Assembly (NCBI GenBank): GCA_965215995.1
Contig: OZ244128.1
Span: 1,426,001-1,490,000, forward strand
From: SZUA-309 sp965215995
GTDB lineage: Bacteria; Pseudomonadota; Gammaproteobacteria; Pseudomonadales; Azotimanducaceae
Direction: 5' to 3'
Length of the DNA: 64,000 bases
Below the pieces are notes generated by a model. The model ran no database searches. It was given only the letters and a program-made list of their open reading frames with translations, and was not told the DNA's origin. Below, piece by piece: positions 9,244 to 18,614 of this stretch; positions within the stretch are counted from its first letter, which is position 1, and each line of letters starts with the position of its first letter. The translations under genes and the position numbers were made by a program.

Positions 9244-12200
9244 TTAGCCCGCCATTGCCGCAGCTTCTTCCACGTCCACGGACACCAGACGCGAAACGCC
9301 TGGTTCGTTCATCGTCACGCCCAGCAAGTGATCGGCCATTTCCATGGTCAACTTGTTGTGGGTAATAACAACGAACTGCACGTCCTCGGACATGTCTTTA
9401 ATCAGCTCTGCAAAACGCAAGACGTTGGTATCGTCGAGCGGCGCGTCCACCTCATCGAGCATACATACCGGGCTCGGGTTGAGATGGAAGATGGCAAAGA
9501 TCAGCGCAACCGCCGTCAAAGCCTTTTCACCACCAGACAGCAGATGCACGCTGGCGTTTCGTTTTCCAGGCGGTCGCGCCATGAGCGAGACCCCTGTGTC
9601 GAGCAGATCCTCCCCTGTCAGTTCAAGATAGGCGTGTCCTCCGCCGAATACTTTCGGAAACAGTTCCCCCAGACGACTGTTCACCGTCTCGAATGTTTCC
9701 TTGAAACGTTGCCGGGTTTCCCGGTCGATCTTCCTGATTGCAGCCAGCAGGGTTTCCAATGCCTTTTCCAGGTCTTCGTTCTGCTGATCCAGGTAGATTT
9801 TGCGCTCCGACTGCGTCTCGAACTCGTCGATCGCAGCCAGGTTGATGGGGCCGAGCCGGCTGATCCGCCGGTCCGTGCGCTCCAGTGATTCCAGCCAGGC
9901 GTCCTCGCTGGCGTCTGCTGGCAGGTTCTTCCGCACCTCTTCCAGCGTCAGGTTGGTGCCCTTGATCTGTTCGAGCAGATTCTCGGCCTGCACCTTAAGC
10001 CCCTGACGGGTGATCCGGGCGTCCTCGAGCTTGCCGCGGACGGCACTCAGCGCGCCTTCCGCTTGCGAACGGCCAGCTTCCAGCTCTCGGATCTTCGCGT
10101 CCGTATCGTCCAGCGCCTTACGTGCATCGGTGAGCGTCCGTTCGACCTCGAGCCGCTCGGCCAGCTTGATCTCCAGATCTTTCTTCAGTTCCGGCAGCGG
10201 CGTGGCACTGTTGGCGATGCCCTGCTGCAGGTTCTCCTGCTGATCGGCAAGCTCTCTACGCTGCCGCACGAGACGATCGCGAGCGGTCTCAGAGGCGGAA
10301 AGACGACTCTGCAGACTCTGCCATTGCCCATTCAGACCGTGGTAGTGGTCCCTGCTGGACCGGGCTTTCTCCCGAGCGCTGGTGAGTGCGGTCTCGGTTT
10401 CTTCCCGGAGCGCCGTAAGTGCATCGCGCTGACCGCCCTGACCTTCCTGCGCCCTCAGCGCTGCGGACAGTGCGGAGCGCGCCTCGCTCAACCGGTTGGA
10501 TTCTTCGTCGATCTGACTGACGAGCTCTTCCCGCTCCCGGGCCAGCCTCGCCTGCTTGGCATCCGCTTCTTCGAGCTGCACGCGACGCACACCATGATCC
10601 GTCTTCAGCTCGCCGAGAGACTGGTTGAGGTCGTTGATCTCGGCCTGCCGGGCTTCTCGAACGCTCTCCAGCTGTTCGATCCGATTCCTGCCTTCCGCAA
10701 GACGGGCAGTGAGCTCAGCCAAGGTCTGTTCCGCTTCTTCAACTCGCAGGTTCAGGGTTTCCAGTTCCTGAGCACGCTGGATGATGCCGGCTTCCTCGTC
10801 GGCGATGATGTAGCGACGGATCCAGTCCGGACCCACCCAGACACCCTGCCGGGTGATGATGCTCTCGCCAGGGCCGAGCTTCAGCCGGTTCGCCATGGCG
10901 ACGGCAACGGACTCAGCGGCGTAAATGCCCTGCAGCACCGAGCCGAGATGCAGATCGTGGCTGCGGATGAGCGATGCCAGGCTCGGCAGATAGCCCGTCA
11001 TGTTCACATCCATACTCGCTTCAGTCAGGGTGACCCCACCCTCTTCGAAAGCATCTATGGCCGATGCGTAGTCGTCCAGCCGGCTTACCCGGATGGCCTG
11101 GAGGTGATCGCCGAGCACGGTCTCCACCGCCTGTTCCCACCCAGGCACAACGGCAAGCACCTCACCGAGCCGCTCAGCCTGAGCCAGGCCCTGGTCCTCG
11201 ATCCAGTCGTGCGCTTCCCGGGCTTCGCGGCCGAGCGCTGCACGCTGCAGCGCTTCCAGGCTCGCCAGCTCGTGCCGCAGATCGTGCAGATCGTTGCGTG
11301 CTTCATCCAACGTGCGCTCGCGCATCATCAGGTCTTCCCGAGCGGCCGCGTGCTCCTTGATGCCCTGGTCGATGTCTGCCTCCAGACGCCGGCGCTTCGC
11401 TTCCACCTCCTCGATCTCAGCGGCCAGGGTGCTCACCTCATCGGAACCCACCGGTGCGGGCGCTGCCGCGTCTGACTCCAGCTGCTCATGCCGACCTTTC
11501 AGCCGGGTGAGCAACTGTTCCAGGTGTTCGATCCGGGATGCCTGCACCTCCGCGTTGCGCTCGTGCTCGGCAGCCGAACGGGTAAACGCATCCCAGTCCT
11601 GCTGCCACTGCCGGAACTTCTCTTCCAGGGCCTGGGCTGCCTCCTGGGCCGCTTTGTCGGTAAATTCCGCTTCCCGAACCTGGGGCCCGATACGGGCGAT
11701 CTGGCTCTTCAGCTCGCCGATCTCCCCTTCATCCATGTCCAGCTGACGGGTGGTTTCCTGAGCCCGCTGTGCCACCGTTTCCAGATCCAGCTCGAGTTGC
11801 TTCACCCGCTCCTGATTGAACTGCACGGCCTCTTCGATCCGGGCGATGTCCGCGCCTAGCTGGTAGTACTTACCCTGAACTTCGTTGACACCTTCGCTCT
11901 GCTCGGCGTGCTCCTGGCGAGCCTGCTCGATCTCCGTATCCAATCGCTGCTGAGCGGCAGCAGACTGTTCAAACTCCACTTCCAGAGACTGAATCTTCGC
12001 CTGCCGCTCCTTGAGTTCCGCTTCCAGCGCACCGTATTTCAAGGTGTACAGCTCGGCGGTCAGGCGACGTTCTTCGTCTTTCAGCACCCGGTAACGCTCG
12101 GCCGCCTTCGCCTGCCGGTCCAGGTGCTTGAGCTGTTTGTCCAGCTCCTCACGGATGTCGTTCAGGCGAGCGAGGTTTTCCCGGGTGTGACGGATACGGT

Positions 12201-12744
12201 TTTCCGTCTCCCGGCGCCGCTCCTTGTACTTGCTGATACCGGCTGCTTCTTCCAGATAGACGCGCAGCTCTTCCGGTTTGGCTTCGACGAGCTGGCTGAT
12301 CATGCCCTGCTCGATGATCGAGTAGCTTCTCGGGCCGAAACCGGTGCCGAGGAAGATATCCATGATGTCCCGGCGTCGGCACTTATTACCGTTCAAGAAG
12401 TAGGCGGACTGGGAATCCCGAGTGACCTGACGGCGGATGGAGATTTCCGCGTAGGCAGCATACTCACCACCGATCCGGCCATCCCGATTGTCGAAGATGA
12501 GCTCGATGCTGGCGATAGCCGTCGGCTTCCTGGAGTTGGAACCGTTGAAAATGACGTCGGTGAGGTTCTCGCCACGCAGCTGCTTGGCCGAGCTTTCGCC
12601 CATGACCCAACGCACCGCGTCGATGATATTAGACTTGCCGCAACCGTTCGGGCCGACCACGGCACACCGGTTGCTGGGGAGGGTGACCGTCGTCGGATCG
12701 ACGAAAGATTTGAACCCTGCGAGCTTGATCTGCTTAAGCCGCAT
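9244..12744 (-). CDS. smc: Chromosome partition protein Smc
   Basis: 1166 residues, full length for bacterial SMC. The N-terminal Walker A is GPNGCGKSNIIDAV at about residues 32-45. Two long coiled coils flank a hinge near residues 510-640 (the conserved glycines lie in the GYLPSLASLI region). The C-terminal head has the signature LLSGGEKALTAVAL and Walker B CMLDEVDAPLD. It compacts and segregates the chromosome, normally with ScpA and ScpB, which are not in this window. Unlike enterics, this organism therefore uses Smc rather than only MukB. The 100 nt ahead of the ATG presumably hold its promoter; no clear -35/-10 pair stands out. Confidence 0.97.
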   Translation of the reverse strand: MRLKQIKLAGFKSFVDPTTVTLPSNRCAVVGPNGCGKSNIIDAVRWVMGESSAKQLRGENLTDVIFNGSNSRKPTAIASIELIFDNRDGRIGGEYAAYAEISIRRQVTRDSQSAYFLNGNKCRRRDIMDIFLGTGFGPRSYSIIEQGMISQLVEAKPEELRVYLEEAAGISKYKERRRETENRIRHTRENLARLNDIREELDKQLKHLDRQAKAAERYRVLKDEERRLTAELYTLKYGALEAELKERQAKIQSLEVEFEQSAAAQQRLDTEIEQARQEHAEQSEGVNEVQGKYYQLGADIARIEEAVQFNQERVKQLELDLETVAQRAQETTRQLDMDEGEIGELKSQIARIGPQVREAEFTDKAAQEAAQALEEKFRQWQQDWDAFTRSAAEHERNAEVQASRIEHLEQLLTRLKGRHEQLESDAAAPAPVGSDEVSTLAAEIEEVEAKRRRLEADIDQGIKEHAAAREDLMMRERTLDEARNDLHDLRHELASLEALQRAALGREAREAHDWIEDQGLAQAERLGEVLAVVPGWEQAVETVLGDHLQAIRVSRLDDYASAIDAFEEGGVTLTEASMDVNMTGYLPSLASLIRSHDLHLGSVLQGIYAAESVAVAMANRLKLGPGESIITRQGVWVGPDWIRRYIIADEEAGIIQRAQELETLNLRVEEAEQTLAELTARLAEGRNRIEQLESVREARQAEINDLNQSLGELKTDHGVRRVQLEEADAKQARLAREREELVSQIDEESNRLSEARSALSAALRAQEGQGGQRDALTALREETETALTSAREKARSSRDHYHGLNGQWQSLQSRLSASETARDRLVRQRRELADQQENLQQGIANSATPLPELKKDLEIKLAERLEVERTLTDARKALDDTDAKIRELEAGRSQAEGALSAVRGKLEDARITRQGLKVQAENLLEQIKGTNLTLEEVRKNLPADASEDAWLESLERTDRRISRLGPINLAAIDEFETQSERKIYLDQQNEDLEKALETLLAAIRKIDRETRQRFKETFETVNSRLGELFPKVFGGGHAYLELTGEDLLDTGVSLMARPPGKRNASVHLLSGGEKALTAVALIFAIFHLNPSPVCMLDEVDAPLDDTNVLRFAELIKDMSEDVQFVVITHNKLTMEMADHLLGVTMNEPGVSRLVSVDVEEAAAMAG

Positions 12745-12875
12745 CAGGCGTTGTGGTCACCCTGTAGGAAGTTCGCGGTAGTCTAAAGCAATTGTAATGG
12801 CAGCGTAACACCCCGATTCAGCAAAACACTGGAAAAGCGATGAACGGACGTTGTCTACACGCTTGGCATACCACA

Positions 12876-13032
12876 GCAGGGTGTGAAGGAAGCAATGTAA
12901 TTTCCTGCACTTCCGTTCGGGCGCTCCGCGCTTCCCTCAGTTGCCTTTCTTGCCTCGCTAACGCGAGTCAAAAAGGCGCCTTCGGCCTCTCTATCACGTT
13001 TAGGAAATTACATTGCTTCCTTCACACCCTGC
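12876..13032. repeat. Long hairpin element, copy 1 (31-bp perfect arms, 95-nt core)
   Basis: The arms 12876-12906 and 13002-13032 are exact reverse complements over 31 bp. The core, 12907-13001, contains sub-hairpins GCGC-TCC-GCGC and CTCGC-TAA-CGCGAG. Read leftward it also holds a small GC stem followed by five T (12970-12974), an intrinsic-terminator look. It starts 14 bp behind the stop of the leftward GntR gene and lies upstream of smc. The core is about 90% identical to copy 3 at 40657-40797 and shares its two edges with copy 2 at 32645-32798, while the arms differ in sequence. Remaining bases of the 12745-13046 gap show nothing else I can name. Confidence 0.9.
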
Positions 13033-13046
13033 GGCAGTAGCAAAAC

Positions 13047-13709
13047 CTAATTGACGCCGTTCACCTCCCGACAGCCTAGGGCAAGCTTGCCCTCTCTAGC
13101 ATGATAGGCCCGGACCAGCTCTTCGACTCTGCTGAGCTCGCCGGTTTCGATGGCGTCCAGGAGCGCCTGGTGGTATCGGAGCACGTCCCTGGCATCGAAG
13201 GATGGGTGTTGATAAACCAGGTGTTCCATCCGCAGGCCGGCAGGGATCAGGCCTTTCAGCACGCTGCTCAAGTAGAAATTGTCCAGTGGCGGGAGGCTGC
13301 CAAGGAGAAAGTGCTTGCGGGCGTTCAGGACCGCATCCGAGTCTTGCGCGTGCACAGCCTCTGCCATGTCCGTGAGCGCCTGACTGAGCCCACTCAGATC
13401 CGGGCTTTCTAAGGCAGCCAGCTTGCCAAAGCAAAGGGATTGCATCTGGGTGAACACCTCACAGAAATCGGCAATTTCATTGCTTTCCATGGAGCTGACC
13501 ACCGCGCCGCGGCGGGGAATGATCTCGATGAGATGCCGGGATTCCAGAATCAGCAGCGCCTCACGCACCGAGCCCCGGGACACACCGAGCTCACCTGCCA
13601 CCTTCAACTCCTGAATTCGGCTGGCTGGGGCCAGACGTCCGGTAATGATCTCAGCACCTAGATGATCGGCGATCTGTTCCGTTAGCGTGACCTGAGGCTC
13701 GAACTCCAT
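13047..13709 (-). CDS. GntR-family transcriptional regulator, FadR/FCD subfamily
   Basis: 220 residues. An N-terminal winged helix-turn-helix (about residues 10-72: LTEQIADHLGAEII..GELGVSRGSVREALLILE) is followed by an all-helical FCD ligand-binding domain. Such regulators usually respond to small organic acids or fatty-acid derivatives and control adjacent catabolic genes. None is adjacent here: it sits between the ccm cluster and smc, 69 nt downstream of ccmI on the same strand. The target is therefore unknown. Hairpin copy 1 follows its stop and probably acts as its 3' end. Confidence 0.9.
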   Translation of the reverse strand: MEFEPQVTLTEQIADHLGAEIITGRLAPASRIQELKVAGELGVSRGSVREALLILESRHLIEIIPRRGAVVSSMESNEIADFCEVFTQMQSLCFGKLAALESPDLSGLSQALTDMAEAVHAQDSDAVLNARKHFLLGSLPPLDNFYLSSVLKGLIPAGLRMEHLVYQHPSFDARDVLRYHQALLDAIETGELSRVEELVRAYHAREGKLALGCREVNGVN

Positions 13710-13778
13710 CTTCCGCTCCAGCGAGTAATTCTCATCGTACCGGAACCCTTTGGACAGTCCCCCGGGAGAAAGGTTCGA

Positions 13779-14972
13779 TCAGGCGGGTGGCGTGAGAACG
13801 GCAGAGAGCTGGATCGCCTCGGCACCGGTGCCAGGCGTCAGGGGTTTCGATTGCCACTCCCAGTCACCGGGATGGGCCATGGCCGCGCCGGAACGGCTGA
13901 GGCGGACCACCACCTCGATTTCCCGAGCCTGGGAGAGGGGCAGCGCCGGATTCATGCTCACCGCGTCATCCAGGCGCACGGTCCGGGGGAGCCCAGTCGC
14001 CGGACGGCGGACCACCGCGTAGGGCATGCCGCCGCCAACCGGCCGAGCGATCACGAAGAGGGTCATACCGGCAGGAACGTCCGCGTCCGCGGCGATGGCC
14101 ACTTCCACAGTTCCCGGCAGCACGCCAAGTCTGCTCCGGGCCTCCTGGAAGCCAGCTTCCAGCGTACGCTGGTGCTTTTCCTGCAGCGGATTTGACAACG
14201 CCCTGTTCAGCAGGCTGACCGATTCCTGATAGGCGCCGCGCTGAAAGGCGTCTATGGCAATCATCTCGAGCACCAGCGGCTGATTCGGCTCCCGGGCCAG
14301 AATACGCTCGGCAATGGTTCGGCTGGTGTCGTCGAGCTGACCATTGGCCGCCATGTAACGTGCCTGCAACCAGAAGATATCGATGCTCGGATCTTCGCCA
14401 TGGGTCCGGCCGGCCATGGAGAAGGCTTCGGCGGCAGTAGCAAATCGACCCAGGCGCAAGTCCACGTGGCCGAGCAGATACCAGCTCTTGGCATCATCGG
14501 GCTTGTGATCCACCCGGGCCTCGAGGATCTGCCGCCAGTCGTCGAGCGCTTCAGAGTCCCGGCTCGGATCCAGTTCGAAGACCTGCTCCGCATCCGCCAG
14601 GCTCATGGCCAACGGATCACCTACCAGGTAGTAGACCAGCAGCGCGCCCGCGAGCAGCAGTGCCGCACTGGCAACGGCGAGCCAGGAACCGCCGCCATGG
14701 CCTCCATCTGCGTCTGCAGACTCAGGCGCATGAGTGCCCACATCAGCCAGTAGCGCCGCCTTCAGTTCTGCCTCGATTACGGACCGTTCCGCCGCTGCTA
14801 CGCTGCCGCCTTCGAGCTCGGCCTGGAGCTCTTCGAGGCGATCACGGTACAGGGCCGCCACGGTAGCGTCACGATCAGCGCGGATTGAATCACCCGTTTG
14901 CCTTCTACGCAGAGCGAGAACGACCAGAAAAGCCGCCGCCAGAAGCAGAAGGGCCGCCCAGAGGTAGAACAT
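13779..14972 (-). CDS. ccmI: Cytochrome c maturation protein CcmI (CycH)
   Basis: 397 residues. Two N-terminal membrane spans (residues 1-20 and about 95-117, LAVASAALLLAGALLVYYLV) flank a cytoplasmic coiled segment (ALYRDRLEELQAELE). A periplasmic part follows with TPR-like repeats (WYLLGHVDLRLGRFATAAEAF) and a beta-rich C-terminal domain. CcmI holds apocytochrome c for the CcmF/H heme ligation complex. It is the last gene of the ccm series, and its ATG directly follows the ccmH stop. Confidence 0.9.
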   Translation of the reverse strand: MFYLWAALLLLAAAFLVVLALRRRQTGDSIRADRDATVAALYRDRLEELQAELEGGSVAAAERSVIEAELKAALLADVGTHAPESADADGGHGGGSWLAVASAALLLAGALLVYYLVGDPLAMSLADAEQVFELDPSRDSEALDDWRQILEARVDHKPDDAKSWYLLGHVDLRLGRFATAAEAFSMAGRTHGEDPSIDIFWLQARYMAANGQLDDTSRTIAERILAREPNQPLVLEMIAIDAFQRGAYQESVSLLNRALSNPLQEKHQRTLEAGFQEARSRLGVLPGTVEVAIAADADVPAGMTLFVIARPVGGGMPYAVVRRPATGLPRTVRLDDAVSMNPALPLSQAREIEVVVRLSRSGAAMAHPGDWEWQSKPLTPGTGAEAIQLSAVLTPPA

Positions 14973-15491
14973 TCAGGTACCTTTCTCCCCGCCCTCTTCG
15001 ATCCCCTTGAGGATCTCCTCGACCCGCTGGCTGTCCGCCTCGCTGAGCTCGACTTCGGGGCGGGAACGCAGCATCCGCACCAGCACCACAAGGCCGATCA
15101 GCCCGAAAAAGACGGGCGCCAGCCAGAGGATCCAGGTACCCGGCTTGAATGGCGGGTTGTAGAGCACGAAGTCGCCGTAGCGCGCCTGCAGAAAATCACG
15201 CACCTCCTGATCGCTCATCCCTTCCTGAACCAACAGCCGCCAGACGGTCTTGCGCAGATCCTTGGCGATGGGGGCATCGGAGCCGGACAGATTGGTGTTC
15301 AGGCATTTCGGGCAACGAAACTCATCGATCAGCGCCCGGTAGCGCGCTTCCATCTCCTGGGACGGAAACTCGTAGACATCCACCTGGCCGGCAGCGTGGG
15401 CCCAGGGCAGGCCGAACGTGAACACGGCCGCGAGCAACATCAGGCTCCCAACCAGGCACGTACGGGCAGGTCGATCAGTCCGAGGTGTCAT
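14973..15491 (-). CDS. ccmH: Cytochrome c maturation protein CcmH (CycL)
   Basis: 172 residues from the ATG at 15491. This start gives a clean signal peptide (LMLLAAVFTFGLPWAHA) and a 17-nt overlap with ccmG; the frame extends further upstream without support. The redox motif is FRCPKCLNTNL near residue 47, where the usual CPKCQN has Leu for Gln. A C-terminal membrane span (WILWLAPVFFGLIGLVVLV) follows. CcmH reduces the apocytochrome CXXCH disulfide so that heme can be attached by CcmF. Confidence 0.92.
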   Translation of the reverse strand: MTPRTDRPARTCLVGSLMLLAAVFTFGLPWAHAAGQVDVYEFPSQEMEARYRALIDEFRCPKCLNTNLSGSDAPIAKDLRKTVWRLLVQEGMSDQEVRDFLQARYGDFVLYNPPFKPGTWILWLAPVFFGLIGLVVLVRMLRSRPEVELSEADSQRVEEILKGIEEGGEKGT

Positions 15492-16032
15492 AATCTGAGC
15501 GCACCTCGAGCAGATCGAGCAGCGGCGCGATCTCATCTCGCCAGACCCGTGGATTTATCTCACCCACCCGCTTGTAGATGATCCGGCCGTCCGCATCCAG
15601 CAGAAAGCTCTCCGGCGCGCCATAAACGCCCAGCTCCACGCCGAGCAGACCATCCGCGTCCTCGAGCACGAACTCATAAGGGTCGCCAAACTCCGCCAAC
15701 CAGCGCAGGGCCTTGGCTGCATCGTCCTTGTAGTTGACCCCCACCAGCCTGAGATCTGTCAGCGCATCAATGCGCATGAGCTCTTCGTGCTCCGCCTTGC
15801 AGGTGGGGCACCAGGTGGCCCAGACGTTGACCAGCACCGGCGCACCCAGAAGGTCATCCCTCGTCACCTGCCGCTCCGGGGCACCGAGCACGGTGGCGCT
15901 GAACTCGGGAAAAGGTTTGTCCAGCAGTGCCGACGGCAACCGGTGTGGGTCTTCGAGCCGAAACCCCAGGTAGCCGATCACCACGATCAGCGCGAAGATG
16001 ACCAGCGGTACGAAGAGGCTGGCCCTGCTCAC
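15475..16032 (-). CDS. ccmG: Thiol:disulfide interchange protein CcmG/DsbE
   Basis: 185 residues with an N-terminal membrane anchor (LFVPLVIFALIVVIGYLGF) and a thioredoxin fold containing WATWCPTCKAEHEEL (CPTC, near residue 76). The cis-proline region is YGAPESFLLDADG. It supplies reductant from CcdA/DsbD to CcmH or to the apocytochrome in the periplasm. The GTG/ATG-type start overlaps the ccmF stop by 4 bp and its 3' end overlaps ccmH. Confidence 0.93.
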   Translation of the reverse strand: MSRASLFVPLVIFALIVVIGYLGFRLEDPHRLPSALLDKPFPEFSATVLGAPERQVTRDDLLGAPVLVNVWATWCPTCKAEHEELMRIDALTDLRLVGVNYKDDAAKALRWLAEFGDPYEFVLEDADGLLGVELGVYGAPESFLLDADGRIIYKRVGEINPRVWRDEIAPLLDLLEVRSDYDTSD

Positions 16033-17987
16033 CGCGCACCCTCCGCGGCGACGGCCCTGGCCGCTCTGCCGTGCCGGATCTTGAGCCGCCGATAACGAGC
16101 ATCGAGCACCGCCAGCACACCGCCGAATGCCATCAACAGCCCGCCTAGCCAGATCCAGCGCACGAACGGTTTCAGCTGCACCCGCACGGCCCAGGCACCG
16201 TCGCCGAGCGGCTCTCCCAGCGACAGGTAAACGTCGCGGAACAGCCCCGGGTCAATGGCCGCCTCCGTCATCACCGACTGGCGAGCCAGATAGCTGCGTT
16301 TTTCCGGACGCAAGGAATAGCGTCGGCCATCTTCGACGATCACAAATTCGCCCTGATCCGCCAGGTAGTTGGGTCCCGTCACCCGGTCAACCCCGACGAA
16401 GCGGACGTCGAGCGAACCAATACTCGCGCTCTCTCCAGGCGCCATGCGCAAATCCCGCTCCACAGACAGCACGGAGGTGATGGCCACACCAATCAACGTC
16501 ACGGCAAAACCGAGATGAGCGATCTGCATGCCCAGATACGCCAGCGGCGGAATGCCCTTCCGCATCCGCTTCACCAGGTCCGCGGCATGACTCAAGAGAA
16601 TCCAGAAAGCCAGCACCAGGGTGACCAGCACCTGCCAGCCGACCGCGTCTGCCAACACCAGCGGTAGGCCCACGCCGAGCACCAGGCTCACGCCTGCCAC
16701 CCAACCCAGATTGGCGATGAGTCGGGAGGTCGGCGTGCGCTTCCAGTTAAGCACCGGCGCTACCCCCAGGGCAGCGCTGAGAATCAGCATGAGGGGTACG
16801 AAGCTCATGTTGTAGTACGGCACGCCAACGGAAATCTTCGCTCCGCCGGTGGCGAGCTCATAGGCCAGCGGATACAGAGTGCCGAGCAGCACCAGCGCCA
16901 TGGCGATCACCAGCAGGATATTGTTCAACAGCAGAAAGGCTTCGCGGCTGGCCAGGGTATAGCTGGCTCTCGCACTGATGGTCGCCGTCCGCAAGGCGTA
17001 AAGGGTGAGCGATCCACCCACCACCATGACCAGAAATATCAGGATGAATAGCCCGCGCGTCGGGTCCACCGCGAAGGCGTGCACAGAGGTGAGCACCCCG
17101 GAACGGACGATGAAAGCACCGAGCAGGGATAGAGAGAAGGTCGTGATGGCCAGCAGCAGGGTCCAGGATTTGAAGGTGCCCCGTTTCTCGGACACGGCGA
17201 GAGAATGAATGAGCGCGGTGCCGGCGAGCCAGGGCATGAAGCTGGCGTTCTCCACAGGATCCCAGAACCACCAGCCGCCCCAGCCGAGCTCGTAGTAGGC
17301 CCACCAGGAGCCGAGGGCGATACCCAGGGTCAGGAACGCCCAGGCTACGTTGGACCAGGGCCGGGACCAGCGGGCCCAGGCAGCATCCAACCGCCCGGAT
17401 AGCAGCGCGGCGATGGCAAATGCGAACGCCACGGAAAAGCCCACGTAGCCCATGTAGAGCATGGGCGGATGGACGATGAGGCCAAAGTCCTGCAGGAGCG
17501 GGTTGAGGTCCGCCCCTTCCGCAGGCGTCAGCGGCACCAGCCGCTCGAACGGATTCGAAGTGAACAGCAGAAAGGCCAGAAATCCCAGGTTCATGAGCCC
17601 CATCATGCCAAGTACCCGGGCCTGGAAAGCCTCCGGGAGTTCCCGACCTTTGGCGGCGACCGCCAGGGTCCAGCCTGCCATGATCAGGATCCAGAGCAGG
17701 AAAGAGCCTTCGTGGGCGCCCCAGATCGCACTGAACTTGTACTGCCAGGGCAGCAGGGTGTTGGAGTTGTTCGCCACGTAGGCGACGCTGAAATCATCTG
17801 TCAGAAAGGCCTGGGCGAGCACTGCAAACGACAGCGCAATGAAAACAAACTGCCCGACAACCAGCGTGGGTACTGCATTCACGAGCCTCTGTTGTCCGCG
17901 ATGAGCACCCAGGAGACCGAACAATGCGATCAGCCCGGCGAGCCCGAAAGAGATCACCAGGGCGAGATGGCCCAGCTCAACGATCAT
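16029..17987 (-). CDS. ccmF: Heme lyase subunit CcmF
   Basis: 652 residues with about 14-15 hydrophobic segments. The tryptophan-rich WWD signature is WGGWWFWDPVENASFMPW near residue 235, and conserved periplasmic histidines lie around it. CcmF accepts holo-CcmE and ligates heme to reduced apocytochrome c with CcmH. Length and order match the family (E. coli CcmF is 647). It overlaps ccmE by 11 nt upstream and ccmG by 4 nt downstream. Confidence 0.95.
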   Translation of the reverse strand: MIVELGHLALVISFGLAGLIALFGLLGAHRGQQRLVNAVPTLVVGQFVFIALSFAVLAQAFLTDDFSVAYVANNSNTLLPWQYKFSAIWGAHEGSFLLWILIMAGWTLAVAAKGRELPEAFQARVLGMMGLMNLGFLAFLLFTSNPFERLVPLTPAEGADLNPLLQDFGLIVHPPMLYMGYVGFSVAFAFAIAALLSGRLDAAWARWSRPWSNVAWAFLTLGIALGSWWAYYELGWGGWWFWDPVENASFMPWLAGTALIHSLAVSEKRGTFKSWTLLLAITTFSLSLLGAFIVRSGVLTSVHAFAVDPTRGLFILIFLVMVVGGSLTLYALRTATISARASYTLASREAFLLLNNILLVIAMALVLLGTLYPLAYELATGGAKISVGVPYYNMSFVPLMLILSAALGVAPVLNWKRTPTSRLIANLGWVAGVSLVLGVGLPLVLADAVGWQVLVTLVLAFWILLSHAADLVKRMRKGIPPLAYLGMQIAHLGFAVTLIGVAITSVLSVERDLRMAPGESASIGSLDVRFVGVDRVTGPNYLADQGEFVIVEDGRRYSLRPEKRSYLARQSVMTEAAIDPGLFRDVYLSLGEPLGDGAWAVRVQLKPFVRWIWLGGLLMAFGGVLAVLDARYRRLKIRHGRAARAVAAEGAR

Positions 17988-18435
17988 AGTTCAGCGGGTT
18001 GGGCTGCTTCTGGTGTCCGGGTGACATATCGGCCAGTTCCGGCGGCATGTAGTTCTCATCATGCTTGGCCAGCACCTGATTGGCCTGAAACACCCCTTCA
18101 TCGCTGAGCTCGCCCTGGACAATGATGCCCTGCCCCTCCCGGAACAGGTCCGGGAGGATGCCCGAGTAGCGAACGGTGAACTCGGAGCCCAGGTAGTCGG
18201 TCAGCACGAAGGATACGTCGAGGCTTTCCGGGTCCCTGTCCACGGTGCCTTCGAGCACCATTCCACCGGCGCGGATCTGCGCGCCGACCGGCGCCTCACC
18301 GGCGACCACCGCCTCCGGCGGGTAGAACATGTTGATGTTCTCGTTCAGCGCGAGCAGCACCAGGGTGACGGAAACCCCGGCACCCACCAGCAGAAACAGA
18401 ACGACGATCAGCCTAGTACGGCGCTTCGGATTCAC
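17977..18435 (-). CDS. ccmE: Heme chaperone CcmE
   Basis: 152 residues from a GTG at 18435 (VNPKRRTRL, matching the usual MNxRRKxRL start). The frame is open further upstream but that part reads through ccmD. One N-terminal membrane anchor (LIVVLFLLVGAGVSVTLVLL) is followed by a beta-barrel. The heme-binding histidine lies in the conserved LAKHDENYMP motif near residue 128. It carries heme covalently from CcmC to CcmF in the periplasm. The GTG overlaps the ccmD stop as GTGA. Confidence 0.93.
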   Translation of the reverse strand: MNPKRRTRLIVVLFLLVGAGVSVTLVLLALNENINMFYPPEAVVAGEAPVGAQIRAGGMVLEGTVDRDPESLDVSFVLTDYLGSEFTVRYSGILPDLFREGQGIIVQGELSDEGVFQANQVLAKHDENYMPPELADMSPGHQKQPNPLNYDR

Positions 18436-18614
18436 TTTTCCAACTCTGTAGTTCTTCGTTCGAGCGCGCGAGCCTGCCGGAAGAATCGGCGACGGGCAAC
18501 TCGCACAGAAATGACGTTTACCAGGACCACGATAAGGGCCACGCCATACGCCAACCATACGTAAAGACCGTGGCCACCCATCGAGAAAAACTCTGACCAG
18601 GACTCGAAGCTCAT
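18432..18614 (-). CDS. ccmD: Heme exporter accessory protein CcmD
   Basis: 60 residues, ATG at 18614. One membrane span (HGLYVWLAYGVALIVVLVN) is followed by a strongly basic cytoplasmic tail (VARRRFFRQARALERR), the standard CcmD layout. The FFSMGGHGLYVW start is typical of the family. CcmD helps release holo-CcmE from the CcmABC complex. It is easily missed because it is embedded in a longer frame; it overlaps ccmC and ccmE by 4 bp each. Confidence 0.92.
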   Translation of the reverse strand: MSFESWSEFFSMGGHGLYVWLAYGVALIVVLVNVISVRVARRRFFRQARALERRTTELEK

